Part shown: in pieces, positions 1-9,581 of the stretch | How positions within the stretch are numbered: position 1 is the first letter of the stretch | Layout: every line of letters starts with the position of its first letter | Source of the DNA: JBGPJM01 sp041485385 | Lineage (GTDB): Bacteria > Planctomycetota > Phycisphaerae > Phycisphaerales > UBA1924 | DNA length: 13,585 nt | NCBI GenBank assembly: GCA_041485385.1 | Contig: JBGPJM010000133.1 | Coordinates: forward strand, 1-13,585 | Reading direction: 5' to 3' | Translations under genes and position numbers: made by a program | Notes under the pieces: model-generated | What the model saw: only the letters and a program-made list of their open reading frames with translations | The model's database searches: none | Told to the model about the DNA's origin: nothing

Positions 1-1
1 G

Positions 2-211
2 AAGGATTTTCAATTCATCCCGGCCGGATCCAACCGCGTGAACCTCCCATCCTACACATTGGTGAATCTCGGAGCGGATTACCGCATCAGTGAGACATGG
101 CAGTTCTACGGGCGCGTGGAAAACTTGCTCGACAAGAAATCCGAGGAAGTCTTCAGTTTTCGCGGGGTGGGTCGCGCCTTCTACGCGGGCATACGTGCAC
201 AATTCCAATGA
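2..211 (+). CDS. TonB-dependent outer-membrane receptor, C-terminal fragment (BtuB-like)
   Basis: Only the last 69 residues are in the window; the gene enters from the left edge in the frame starting at base 2. The fragment reads as final beta-strands of a TonB-dependent receptor: a strand with NLGADYRIS, then RVENLLDKKSEEVFSFRG, then a last strand FYAGIRAQFQ ending in an aromatic residue next to the C-terminus, as outer-membrane barrels do for BAM recognition. The ENLLDKKYEE-like motif followed by GR.FYAG is the usual end of siderophore and vitamin B12 receptors. The stop TGA (209-211) overlaps an ATG at 208, and the next gene is a corrinoid adenosyltransferase, so the cargo is inferred to be cobalamin or another corrinoid. 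The ligand cannot be proven from the C-terminus. The plug domain and TonB box lie outside the window. Confidence 0.85.
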   Translation, partial: KDFQFIPAGSNRVNLPSYTLVNLGADYRISETWQFYGRVENLLDKKSEEVFSFRGVGRAFYAGIRAQFQ

Positions 212-300
212 GCAAGACACCATCGGTGGAGTCGCCGCTGGCACATTTGTCGACTATCTTGCTCAGGCCGGGAAACGATCACAGCGAGGTGGAGAGTTTC

Positions 301-885
301 ATGAAGCTCGATCGAATCTATACCCGTGGCGGCGATGCCGGACTCACCTCGCTCGGAGACGGGACCCGCATTCCAAAATTCCACAAGCGGATAGCCGCGA
401 TGGGCGGCCTGGACGAAGCCAATGCCGCGATCGGCCTGGCATTGCTCCATATCGAGGACGCGGCGATTCGGGATTTGCTCAGCGTCGTCCAGAACGATCT
501 CTTCGATGTGGGCGCCGATCTGTGCTGCCCCATCGCCCCCTCCAAACCGGGCGGCAAGCCCGACAAGAGACTCCGCGTTTCCCCCTCGCAGACCGCCCGC
601 CTCGAGGCCGCCATCGACGAGCACAACAACCGTCTCACGCCCCTCAACAGCTTCGTCCTTCCGGGCGGCACCCCCCTGGCCGCGGCCCTGCACATGGCCC
701 GCACGGTCACGCGCCGGGCGGAGCGGGCGACGGTCCTGCTGGCCGCGAGGGAGGGGGCGGGTGCGACCAACCCCGAGGTGGTCCGGTATCTCAACCGTCT
801 GAGCGACCTGCTCTTCGTGCTGGCGCGCGTCGCCAACAACGACGGCGCCGCGGATGTTCTCTGGACCCCCGGCGCCAATCGCTGA
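301..885 (+). CDS. PduO-type ATP:cob(I)alamin adenosyltransferase
   Basis: Transfers the 5'-deoxyadenosyl group of ATP to cob(I)alamin to make adenosylcobalamin, in the cytoplasm. The 194-residue product has the family length and motifs in order: YTRGGDAGLTSL (about 7-18, ATP-binding N-terminus), GGLDEANAAIG (35-45), FDVGADL (68-74), FVLPGG (118-123), ARTVTRRAER (133-142) and YLNRLSDLLFVLAR (163-176). I chose ATG 301 because family members start within a few residues of the YTR motif and GGAG (291-294) lies 6 nt upstream. An in-frame ATG at 208 overlaps the receptor stop as ATGA and would add 31 unconserved residues; it suggests translational coupling or an alternative start. The gene directly follows the TonB receptor, consistent with a corrinoid uptake-and-activation operon. 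The function is firm from the motifs; the symbol (pduO, cobA or btuR usage varies) is left blank. Confidence 0.93.
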   Translation: MKLDRIYTRGGDAGLTSLGDGTRIPKFHKRIAAMGGLDEANAAIGLALLHIEDAAIRDLLSVVQNDLFDVGADLCCPIAPSKPGGKPDKRLRVSPSQTARLEAAIDEHNNRLTPLNSFVLPGGTPLAAALHMARTVTRRAERATVLLAAREGAGATNPEVVRYLNRLSDLLFVLARVANNDGAADVLWTPGANR

Positions 886-916
886 CCACGTCCCCCCGCC
901 GCAGGGCCGATCTCCA

Positions 917-946
917 TTGTGAACACGCCCCTGGGTGCGGTACACT
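917..946 (+). promoter_or_regulatory. Candidate sigma70-type promoter for the PP2C phosphatase gene
   Basis: TTGTGA (917-922) and TACACT (941-946) each match the sigma70 consensus at four of six bases, with an 18-bp spacer. Initiation near 953 would leave a leader of about 160 nt before ATG 1113. It sits in the 227-bp gap after the adenosyltransferase gene. This is consensus matching only, and chance matches are possible. Confidence 0.3.
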
Positions 947-1112
947 GTGATGGAAGCGGTCCGTTCGGTCCGCACCCTCGAATCGACAGGATGACGCCAA
1001 GACGCGCCACCACGTTCGCGCCCACGCAGATCGCTCTGCGAGCGTCGAGAGCCGAGAGTGGGGGGCCGAAACACGGACCCCTCTGCCCCTTGCCACTTCG
1101 CCCCTTCCCCCC

Positions 1113-2609
1113 ATGACCTCCACCTTCACCTACACAGCCGACTTCCGCGAGGAGTTCGCGGCCGAGACCGCCTCGCTGCTGCGACGCCGCTTCATCCTCT
1201 TTGCCGTGGCCAATCTCGCCCTGTTCGTCCTCACCTACTTCTGTCTCCCGCTCTTCTCCACGCTCCTGGTCGTCTTCAGCGAGCGCCCCGGAGAGAAGCT
1301 CAACGATCAACTGGAGACGGTCCTCGCGGCGTACTTCACCAACCGCGGCGGGCTCACCGCGATCATCCTGCTCACGATCGCCCAGTGCGCGATCGTGCTG
1401 GCCAGCGTCTCCTCGGTGCGCCGGCGGAACCTCGGCCCGGCCGACCTGGCGCAGATCAGCCAGTGGGTCTTCTTCTGCATGGGCGCGGTGTCGGTGGCGT
1501 CGTCCATCTTCGTTCACTCCGTCGGCTTCCCATGGCTCCTGGCGGCCTCGCACCTGCTGGCGTCGCTCATGCTGCCGTGGGATCCGCGCCAGGCGATACG
1601 CCCCATGGTGCCGCTGCTCATCCTCAACGCGGCCACGATCCTCGCCTTCACGGGCTGGCCCGTCTCCGTGCGGTTCATCATGCTGACGGTCTCGGCGCTC
1701 TCCGCGGTCCCGGGGAGCGCGGCGTGCATCCTGCGGCACTCCCGGCGCACCGAGCGATTCAAGCTACGATTCCTGCAGAACCGCTACGGCCAGATCCGGC
1801 GCGAGCTGACCGATGCGCGCCGCATCCACGAATCTCTCTTCCCCAAGCCGCACAACCGCGGGCCCGTGCGCTTCGACTACCGCTACGAGCCCATGCGCCA
1901 GATCGGCGGCGATTACCTGTACGCCAAGTTCTCCCCCGTGCAACCCGGCGCCGCCCAGGCGCTCAACGCCCTGCTCATCGACGTGACCGGGCACGGCATC
2001 GCCGCGGCCCTCACCGTCAACCGGCTCTACGGCGAGGTCGAGCGCGTCTTCGCCGAGGACCCACACGCCTCCCCGGGCGACGTGCTGCGGGCGCTCAACC
2101 GCTACGTGCACCTCACGCTGGCGAACCACTCCATCTACGCCACCGCCCTCTGCCTGCGGATCGACCCCACGCTGGGCAAGCTCGAGTACGCCAGCGGCGG
2201 GCACCCGCCGGCGTTCCTGCGCGCTGTGGACGGGACCATCGACCAGCTCCCCTCGACCTCGTTCGTCCTGGGCGCCGTGGGCAACGATCTCTTCGACCCC
2301 GGCCAGGAAATGCGCCGCTTCGGACCGGGCGACACGCTGGTCGCCTACACCGACGGCGCGATCGAAGCCCGCAACGAGAACGGGCGGATGCTCGGCGTCG
2401 CCGGCCTGGAGCGCATCCTCGCCAGCGCCCCGCCCGCCTTCGACGGCGGCTGGGCCTCGGTCATCGTCTCGGCCGTCGAGGCCCACCGCCTCGGCCCGGC
2501 CACGGACGACACGCTCGTGGTGGAGATCGTGCGGATGCTCGGGCTCGACACCGACTCGGTCAAAACAGGCCGCGCACGCACGCGCGGCGAGGCCCCGGCG
2601 ACAGTATGA
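1113..2609 (+). CDS. Membrane-bound RsbU/SpoIIE-type PP2C serine phosphatase
   Basis: Predicted protein-serine phosphatase that dephosphorylates a partner-switching protein (anti-anti-sigma type in characterised relatives). The 498-residue protein has about six hydrophobic helices in its first 206 residues (roughly 27-55, 81-102, 117-136, 138-157, 165-183, 186-206). A charged linker helix follows (about 209-245), then a PPM-type catalytic domain (about 252-476). Metal-ligand motifs are visible: GGDYLY (Asp267), LIDVTGHG (Asp290), YTDGAIEA (Asp414) and TDDTLVV (465-470). HESLFPK before the catalytic core is typical of the RsbU class. No extracytoplasmic sensor domain is evident, so the membrane part itself may sense. 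No anti-sigma or STAS gene is adjacent, so the partner is unknown. The start has no Shine-Dalgarno sequence, only a C-rich stretch, but no better in-frame start precedes the first TM helix. Confidence 0.88.
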   Translation: MTSTFTYTADFREEFAAETASLLRRRFILFAVANLALFVLTYFCLPLFSTLLVVFSERPGEKLNDQLETVLAAYFTNRGGLTAIILLTIAQCAIVLASVSSVRRRNLGPADLAQISQWVFFCMGAVSVASSIFVHSVGFPWLLAASHLLASLMLPWDPRQAIRPMVPLLILNAATILAFTGWPVSVRFIMLTVSALSAVPGSAACILRHSRRTERFKLRFLQNRYGQIRRELTDARRIHESLFPKPHNRGPVRFDYRYEPMRQIGGDYLYAKFSPVQPGAAQALNALLIDVTGHGIAAALTVNRLYGEVERVFAEDPHASPGDVLRALNRYVHLTLANHSIYATALCLRIDPTLGKLEYASGGHPPAFLRAVDGTIDQLPSTSFVLGAVGNDLFDPGQEMRRFGPGDTLVAYTDGAIEARNENGRMLGVAGLERILASAPPAFDGGWASVIVSAVEAHRLGPATDDTLVVEIVRMLGLDTDSVKTGRARTRGEAPATV

Positions 2610-2657
2610 CCACCTTCGCGCGCCCGACCGACCAGATGCGTCTACCGAGGTCACAGC

Positions 2658-2783
2658 GCGTCCACCGAGGTCACAGAGGTTGCTCAGAGAACACAGAGGG
2701 AACCAGGAGAGAAGGAGGAGGGAATCCGAACACTCCTCCAATCTCTGTGCCCTCTGTGATACCTCTGAGACCTCTGTGGACGC
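2658..2783. repeat. Palindromic CACAGAGG/CCTCTGTG repeat element, copy A1
   Basis: The left arm (2658-2700) is built of CACAGAGG-like units. The right arm (2742-2783) is its imperfect reverse complement, about four fifths of positions pairing by hand alignment. Inside it, GGAGGAG (2714-2720) pairs with CTCCTCC (2733-2739), so the whole 126 bp can fold into one long hairpin as RNA or cruciform. The outer right end carries the 15-mer TGGACGCATTTGGGA (2777-2791), found again at 11279-11293. Open frames across it (VHRGHRG-like on one strand) are translations of the repeat, not genes. I recognise the style as a dispersed repeat common in planctomycete, verrucomicrobial and related genomes; its function is not known to me. 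Confidence 0.8.
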
Positions 2784-2804
2784 ATTTGGGAGGCGCAGTA
2801 TCGT

Positions 2805-2950
2805 CGCGGGACGCAGAGATTTCGGAGGTCAGTCGTACAGAGAAAGGATCGTGACACCAACTCCCCTTCGAGCTCTCTGCTCCTCGCGTTGAAACCCCTC
2901 TCCTCCCTCCGTGACCTCTGTGGAACCTCTGTGATCTCCGTGGAACGGTC
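2805..2950. repeat. Second, degenerate CCTCTGTG repeat element, copy A2
   Basis: Directly after copy A1. The right arm (about 2901-2945) is well preserved and contains GTGACCTCTGTGG followed by ACCTCTGTGATCTCCGTGG. The left side (about 2808-2850, with GACGCAGAG and TCGGAGGTCAG and ACAGAGAAAGG) is a decayed partner with only partial complementarity. Together with A1 it fills most of the 414-bp gap between the phosphatase gene and argC. It may act as a terminator or RNA-processing structure for the phosphatase transcript, but no U-tract follows. Confidence 0.6.
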
Positions 2951-3023
2951 TTGGGCACCACGCAAGAGACAGGGGCCTCATGACCGCAATTGACGTGCGC
3001 CCGCCCCCCCCAACAATGCCCCG

Positions 3024-4082
3024 ATGCCCGAACCCAAGACCATCCCCGTCGCCATCCTCGGCCCCACCGGCTACACAGGCCTCGAGCTCATCGAGCTGCT
3101 GGGAGGGGGGCGCCACCCCTCGATGCGCATCGCCTACCTCGCCTCCGCCCGCACCCCCGCCCCGCGGATCGACGTCGAGTTCCCCCGCCTCCTCGGCCGC
3201 ATGAACGGCGCCCCGCCCGAGTGCGGCCCCATCGACCACGACAGGATCGCCCAGGCTTGCCGCCTCGCCTTCCTCTGCCTCCCCCACGAGGCCGCGATGG
3301 AGCACACCCCGGCCCTGCTCAAGCGTGGCCTCAAGGTCGTCGACCTCTCCGCCGCCTACCGCATCAAGGACCCCGCCGTCTACGAGAAGGCCTACGGCCA
3401 CCCGCACACCGACCCCGCCGGCCTCGAGCGCGCCGTCTACGGACTCACCGAGTTCAACCGCGACCGCGTCCGCTCCGCCGACCTGGTCGCCAACCCCGGC
3501 TGCTACCCCACCGCCGCGGCCATCGGCCTCATCCCCCTCCTCCGCGCCGGCCTCATCAAGCCCGACACCATCGTCATCAACGCCGCCTCCGGCGTCAGCG
3601 GCGCCGGGCGCCAGCCCAAGCCCAACCTGCACTTCCCGGAGGCCAACGAGAACTTCAACGCCTACGGCATCGGCACCCACCGCCACCAGCCCGAGATCGC
3701 CCAGTCGCTCCGCACGTTCGGGCAGGCGAAGACCACAACGGGGGGGCGCGAGCCCCTCTTCGTCCCGCACCTCCTCCCCATCGAGCGCGGCATCCTCGAA
3801 ACGATCTACGCCGAGCCCTCCTCGCCGTCCGTGGACACCGCCGCGCTGCAGGCCGCGTTCACGAGCGCGTACGCGCATGAACCGTTCGTGGTCGTCCGCG
3901 ACGACGCCCCCACGCTCCGCGACGTCCAGCGCACCAACGCCGTGCACGTCAACGCCCGCGTCGTCCACGGCCGCGTCGTCGTCGTCGCCGCCGAGGACAA
4001 TCTCATCAAGGGCGCCTCCGGCCAGGCGGTGCAGAACGCGAATCTGATGATGGGACTCGAGGAAACAGCGGGCCTGGTCTGA
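3024..4082 (+). CDS. argC: N-acetyl-gamma-glutamyl-phosphate reductase
   Basis: Third step of arginine biosynthesis: NADPH-dependent reduction of N-acetyl-glutamyl-5-phosphate to the semialdehyde, in the cytoplasm. The 352 residues match the long-type ArgC. Visible motifs are the Rossmann nucleotide-binding ILGPTGYTGLEL (about 11-22), LCLPHEAA (84-91), VVDLSAAYRI (105-114), YGLTEFNR (139-146), the active-site Cys160 in NPGCYPT, INAASGVSGAGR (185-196), the HRHQPEI segment with the expected catalytic His (219-225), and the C-terminal NLIKGASGQAVQNANLMMG (326-344). No other arg gene is next to it, so it is an orphan relative to an arg operon. No Shine-Dalgarno is seen; a C8 run (3004-3011) lies just upstream. 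ATG 3024 places the Rossmann motif where it is expected. The coding strand is markedly C-rich, like rpsL, rpsG and lpoB-like here. Confidence 0.97.
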   Translation: MPEPKTIPVAILGPTGYTGLELIELLGGGRHPSMRIAYLASARTPAPRIDVEFPRLLGRMNGAPPECGPIDHDRIAQACRLAFLCLPHEAAMEHTPALLKRGLKVVDLSAAYRIKDPAVYEKAYGHPHTDPAGLERAVYGLTEFNRDRVRSADLVANPGCYPTAAAIGLIPLLRAGLIKPDTIVINAASGVSGAGRQPKPNLHFPEANENFNAYGIGTHRHQPEIAQSLRTFGQAKTTTGGREPLFVPHLLPIERGILETIYAEPSSPSVDTAALQAAFTSAYAHEPFVVVRDDAPTLRDVQRTNAVHVNARVVHGRVVVVAAEDNLIKGASGQAVQNANLMMGLEETAGLV

Positions 4083-4381
4083 CGAGGACGCCGTGCGCAA
4101 CGCCTGGCTTGCAGAGCAACACGGCCCGTCGTGCGCGTACCCGCTTCACGACAGCGCTATCGACGACACGCATCCCCGTCGCCCCGTCGCCCCTCACCTC
4201 CCCTTCGCCACACCCCCATTACCACCGTATCCACGCCGCCCCGGGCGCCGGAATCACGACAATGAAGGCCTCGCACCACCCCTGAGGATGGCTCCCCCCA
4301 AGGAACGGGGTGCGCCGTCGGTCCTCCGGTCGGCTGAGCAGCGACGAGAGTCCCTCCTTCGTGCGGCTGTAGCGGACGCGG
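4083..4381. other. Intergenic region between convergent genes, no gene seen
   Basis: This is 299 bp between argC (plus) and the kelch gene (minus), which converge here. It contains a C-rich stretch (about 4165-4228) with repeated CCCCGTCG and CCCCTTCGCC words, similar in style to the stretch before the phosphatase gene (about 1076-1112). I see no convincing terminator hairpin with a U-tract on either strand. A GTG-started open frame running into the kelch gene has no recognisable features. Confidence 0.5.
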
Positions 4382-5731
4382 TTACGGGCAGCCCGCGAAG
4401 AAGCAGTTCAGAAAATCGAAGAAATCCTGCGAGGTGATCGCTCCGTCATAGTTGAAATCGCATGGGCATACCACCGCAAGCGACGCCGGGTCGCTCGCGA
4501 GAGTCCCGCACGCTGTCTCGACGACCACGTCGTAGGAAGCAGCGTCGTCGGCCAGCAAAGGCGAGATCGTGAGTACGGGCGTCGCGGTGCCCGAGACCCG
4601 ACCGTCGTCGTCAAGGGGCACTGCGTTCCGACGCCACTGGTATCTCGCCCCCGCAAGGAACGAACCGATCACAAAGAACGTGGCACTTCGACCCTGAATC
4701 ACCGTCTGATTCGCCGGCTGATAGTCGATGGCGGCACCTCCCGTGATGAGCTCCCAGGTGTCACTCAGGAACGGTCCGTCGTCCAACGTGCCACCGGTGC
4801 CACCAAACACGACATCGGTGCCGCACTGCGGGTTGTTCGCCATCGCGTGCCACCCTCGCGGGGTAGGGCCGCTGCTCGGCAGCGGCTGCCAGGAACTCCC
4901 ATCCCAGAGCCAGGTATCGCTGACTCGGACGCTCCGGCTCTCGTCCAGCCCGCCGAACAGCACAACGCGATGCCGGATTCCGTCATAGGCCATTCCAGCA
5001 CCCCGCCGGGGCGACGGCCCGCACGTCGCCACGCGCGTCCATCCGCCGCCGTCCCATCTCCAGGTGTCGCCTGAGCCGTCGGTCCCATCGTCGCCGCCGA
5101 AGAGCAGGACAGACATGTGATCCGGATCGTAGGTCATTGAGTGAAAATCTCTTGCGGTCGGCGCGCACTCGGGACACGTGGGGACCTGGCTCCAGCTGCT
5201 GCCGTCCCATGTCCACGTGTCACCCCTGAACTGCTGCGTGGCGTGATCGAAACCGCCGAAAAGGACCACCTTGTGTCCGTCGAACGCCATCGCAGCCCCT
5301 GAGCGCGGCGAAGGGCCGCAATCCGAGCAGATCCGTGTCCAGGTTGTGCCATCCAGTTCCCAGGTATCTCCAAGGTCTCCCTGCCCCACTCGTTCGCCCC
5401 CGAACACCACGATTCGACGCCGCTCGGCGTCGTAGGCACATGCGTGATACCCTCGCGCCGGGCCCCCGGTTCCGATCTGGGACCAAATCCTCGTCTGGCA
5501 ATCCCATTCCCACGTGTCGTCCAGAGAGGTGCCGTCGTAGCCGCCGAACAGCACCAGACGCCCGTGCTCAGCGTCGAATACGAGCGACGCGCCCTCCCGG
5601 TAACTCGGCCCGGAGCTTGTCGCGCGAGTCCAGAGTCCGCAGTCCTGGGCGGAGGCCGCAGGATTCAGCACCATTGCGATGAGGCTGCCACAGACCGCGG
5701 ATCCGACAGTGATCGTTCTGATCGGTTGCAT
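4382..5731 (-). CDS. Secreted kelch-propeller protein with Ig-like and dockerin-like C-terminal domains
   Basis: The 449-residue exported protein has a signal peptide (1-28, cleavage likely after AASA). Six kelch repeats follow (about 47-330), each with the pattern hydrophobics-FGG ... DTW-W, enough for a six-bladed beta-propeller. An Ig-like domain comes next (about 334-421, with TVIQGRSATFFV, YQWRRN and DAASYDVVV). The C-terminal tail CDFNYDGAITSQDFFDFL (424-441) followed by FFAGC is a single dockerin/EF-hand-like Ca-binding loop (Asp425, Asn427, Asp429, Asp436) of the kind ending many planctomycete secreted proteins. The start is decided by an excellent Shine-Dalgarno, AAGGAGGT, 5 nt before ATG 5731, and by the signal peptide directly after it. 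The open frame extends 115 codons further upstream, without conserved features. It lies downstream of the kinase gene on the same strand, 208 bp away. Ligand and role are unknown; a surface binding or scaffold role is an inference. Confidence 0.9.
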   Translation of the reverse strand: MQPIRTITVGSAVCGSLIAMVLNPAASAQDCGLWTRATSSGPSYREGASLVFDAEHGRLVLFGGYDGTSLDDTWEWDCQTRIWSQIGTGGPARGYHACAYDAERRRIVVFGGERVGQGDLGDTWELDGTTWTRICSDCGPSPRSGAAMAFDGHKVVLFGGFDHATQQFRGDTWTWDGSSWSQVPTCPECAPTARDFHSMTYDPDHMSVLLFGGDDGTDGSGDTWRWDGGGWTRVATCGPSPRRGAGMAYDGIRHRVVLFGGLDESRSVRVSDTWLWDGSSWQPLPSSGPTPRGWHAMANNPQCGTDVVFGGTGGTLDDGPFLSDTWELITGGAAIDYQPANQTVIQGRSATFFVIGSFLAGARYQWRRNAVPLDDDGRVSGTATPVLTISPLLADDAASYDVVVETACGTLASDPASLAVVCPCDFNYDGAITSQDFFDFLNCFFAGCP

Positions 5732-5736
5732 CGACC

Positions 5737-5744
5737 ACCTCCTT
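5737..5744 (-). promoter_or_regulatory. Strong Shine-Dalgarno site of the kelch gene
   Basis: AAGGAGGT on the minus strand, with a 5-nt spacer to ATG 5731. It fixes the start in an otherwise much longer open frame and contrasts with the absent or weak ribosome-binding sites of several neighbours, including rpsL and argC. Confidence 0.85.
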
Positions 5745-5939
5745 GGCGAGTCCATACGCAGCGGGTCGAAGCGCATAGACGGACGCGCGCGGAAACGACG
5801 TGAATAGCCCAAAGCCGGAGCCGGTGACCGCCGTGCCTCGGACTCGCGCGAACAAACCAATAGCCATGAGTAGTGCATGTGGGCCCGGCCGCTCCCTCGG
5901 CACTGGCTCGCGATCGAGGGCGCTCGTACCGTTCGCCGC

Positions 5940-8057
<2,118 letters not shown>

Positions 8058-8209
8058 CTTCAACCATCACTGGCGACTGATCGCGCGATCGGGCTCGCAA
8101 CCGCACCGGCGCGTACCGATGCTGTCTTACCACGCCTGTTGTCTAGGGGTGCATACGCAGGCTCGTTGCCAACATAGAGCAGAAACGAGTCCGCTCTGAC
8201 AGAATTCTC

Positions 8210-8237
8210 TTGTCCAGAGACCGTGTCCGCGTAGACT
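8210..8237 (+). promoter_or_regulatory. Candidate promoter for the ECF sigma gene
   Basis: TTGTCC (8210-8215), 16-bp spacer, TAGACT (8232-8237). Initiation would fall about 20 nt before ATG 8264. The same arrangement, TTG-nnn then 16 bp then TAGACT, occurs at 12271-12298 before rpsL. The kinase and sigma genes share this 206-bp divergent region, so a common regulator could act on both. This is a consensus match only. Confidence 0.3.
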
Positions 8238-8263
8238 GGCCGTTGTATCGCGGACCATCCGAG

Positions 8264-9004
8264 ATGAACCACGCGGACACAAGCGCAGCATTCTTGACCA
8301 CCCAATGGTCGCTCGTGGGGGCCTTGCGAGATGGCGATCCCGCCGACCGGAATCGCGCGATGGGCGCCTTGTACCGCTGTTATTGGCCGCCGGTTTACGC
8401 GTTCCTCCGTCGCTCGGGTTTCAGCCAAGACCACGCCGAAGAGCTGACCGAGGACTTCTTCGCCACGGTTGTCGTGCACCGGGCTCTCTTCGCGAGGGCC
8501 GACCCCGCGCTGGGCAAGCTCCGCACATTCATCCGTCGGGCGGTCACTCGATACGCCGTGGACAGGAATCGGCGTCGGGAGGCGCGAGGCGGTAAGTCGA
8601 ACGTCTCCCTCGAGAGCATCGAGCGGGAGGAGGCGCTCATCGCGCAACTGCCCGGCACCGATCCCGCCGACGTTTTCGACCGACGCTGGCAGCACGCAGT
8701 TCTCGAGGAGGCCGTTCGGCGCACGCGCCAGCAGTATCTCGACAGCGGAATGGCCGACCACTGGGCCGCGTTCGAGGCCAGGCACCTCCGCCCGGCCATT
8801 GGGCCGATCTCGCAGGTGTCCCACGCGGCGCTGGCGATAACACTGGGAAGGAAGTGCGCCGCCGACGTAGGCTCGATGGTGCAGCAGGTCCGCCGGCACA
8901 TCGACGCCCGCCTGCGCGAGGTTGTGGCGGAGACCGTGACAGATGCTGATCAGGTCGAGGAAGAGGTGAAACGGCTGAAGATCGGGGACGTGGGCTCCGG
9001 TTGA
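8264..9004 (+). CDS. ECF-type RNA polymerase sigma factor, planctomycete/verrucomicrobial class
   Basis: The 246-residue predicted sigma factor directs RNA polymerase to an unknown regulon. The N-terminal TTQWSLVGAL (12-21), ALYRCYWPPVYAFLRRSG (35-52), DHAEELTEDFFA (56-67) and RADPALGKLRTFIRRAV (78-94) form region 2 as seen in the large ECF group abundant in planctomycetes. A linker rich in charged residues follows, then a region 4 helix-turn-helix-like segment (about 180-220, SHAALAITLG...VGSMVQQVRRHIDARLREVV). Start ATG 8264 puts the conserved TTxWS motif near the N-terminus; an upstream in-frame TTG at 8210 would add 18 unconserved residues. No anti-sigma gene is adjacent. The divergent membrane kinase is the likely partner in this class, where sigma activity is thought to be set by phosphorylation, but that link is inferred here from gene order only. 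Confidence 0.88.
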   Translation: MNHADTSAAFLTTQWSLVGALRDGDPADRNRAMGALYRCYWPPVYAFLRRSGFSQDHAEELTEDFFATVVVHRALFARADPALGKLRTFIRRAVTRYAVDRNRRREARGGKSNVSLESIEREEALIAQLPGTDPADVFDRRWQHAVLEEAVRRTRQQYLDSGMADHWAAFEARHLRPAIGPISQVSHAALAITLGRKCAADVGSMVQQVRRHIDARLREVVAETVTDADQVEEEVKRLKIGDVGSG

Positions 9005-9046
9005 ACGTTCGCGGTCCCCCACCCGCAGACGACGGGTCGAGCCCGA

Positions 9047-9067
9047 TCTCGGTGAGGTACGCCGAGA
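9047..9067. terminator. Short hairpin between the convergent sigma and MazG-like genes
   Basis: TCTCGG (9047-9052) pairs perfectly with CCGAGA (9062-9067) around a 9-nt loop, 43 bp after the sigma-factor stop and 20 bp before the MazG-like stop on the other strand. There is no U-tract, so it is a weak terminator at best. Confidence 0.3.
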
Positions 9068-9086
9068 ACTATTCGCCCGCTGCGCG

Positions 9087-9425
9087 TTAATCCTTCACCC
9101 CCTGCACCCCCCCCGGCGTCGTGTACTTCTCCAGCGCCGTCTCCATCTCCACCCCGTTGATGTTCGCCAGCGTCATCAGCCACGCCAGCACATCCGCGAA
9201 CTCCTCCTCCAGGTTCTTGCGCTGTTCCGCCGTAGGGGGCGGTGACTTCCCCGGCGCGTTGTCCTGCAGCGCCGTCGCCAGCTCGCCCACTTCCTCGATG
9301 AGCCACATGAACGTCCCCGGCGTCCCCCTCGCGGCGTCGGTCCGGTAGTACCGATCCCGAATGAGCCGCTGGAACGCCCCGACGGTGATGCCCGACGATC
9401 CCGAAGTCCGGTCAGGAGTAGCCAT
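9087..9425 (-). CDS. MazG-like nucleotide pyrophosphohydrolase
   Basis: The 112-residue single-domain member of the all-alpha NTP pyrophosphatase superfamily is predicted to hydrolyse a nucleoside triphosphate to the monophosphate and PPi (housecleaning of non-canonical or excess nucleotides). The metal-binding signature is complete: EEVGEL (44-49), then EEEFADVL (73-80) with the EExxE...ExxD arrangement, followed by a helix ending NGVEMETALEKY (90-101). An N-terminal variable segment with RDRYYRTDAARG precedes the fold. The length fits single-domain MazG-like enzymes rather than the tandem E. coli MazG. It stands alone on the minus strand, divergent from the COG3014-like gene across about 150 bp. 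No toxin-antitoxin partner is adjacent. Substrate preference cannot be read from sequence. Confidence 0.87.
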   Translation of the reverse strand: MATPDRTSGSSGITVGAFQRLIRDRYYRTDAARGTPGTFMWLIEEVGELATALQDNAPGKSPPPTAEQRKNLEEEFADVLAWLMTLANINGVEMETALEKYTTPGGVQGVKD

Positions 9426-9581
9426 GCACGGACGGTATCACCCCCGACCGCACCGCCCCCTCCGCCCGAGGTGCCGCGTCGAGGTTAGGCGCTACTATAC
9501 ATGCGGAGGGGCCGAAACGGCCGCCGTGTGACCTCGGGCCGCTGCCCCGACACCGCCGAACGGTCGATACACCCAACCGCC

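Noticed and set aside
97..300. Longer in-frame start for the adenosyltransferase (ATG 97 or 208)
   Set aside because: Codons before 208 overlap the receptor gene in another frame, and the extension has no family conservation. ATG 301 has GGAG 6 nt upstream and fits the family N-terminus.
2671..2965. Short open frames in the intergenic repeats (VHRGHRG and LCALC type translations)
   Set aside because: They are translations of the CACAGAGG/CCTCTGTG palindromic element on each strand and have no independent coding evidence.
2829..4100. 423-codon open frame on the minus strand across argC
   Set aside because: It is antisense to the well-supported argC, low-complexity (Gly/Asp/Val-rich from complemented C-rich codons), and matches no family I recognise.
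1076..4228. C-rich CCCCTTCGCC-type stretches before the phosphatase gene (1076-1112) and after argC (4165-4228) as a second dispersed repeat family
   Set aside because: The shared words are short and low-complexity in a C-rich genome; with two loose examples I cannot separate a family from base composition.
9025..9070. tRNA-like GGGTCGAGCCC arm between the sigma and MazG-like genes
   Set aside because: No acceptor stem, anticodon arm or D arm can be assembled around it; the gap is too small for a full tRNA here.
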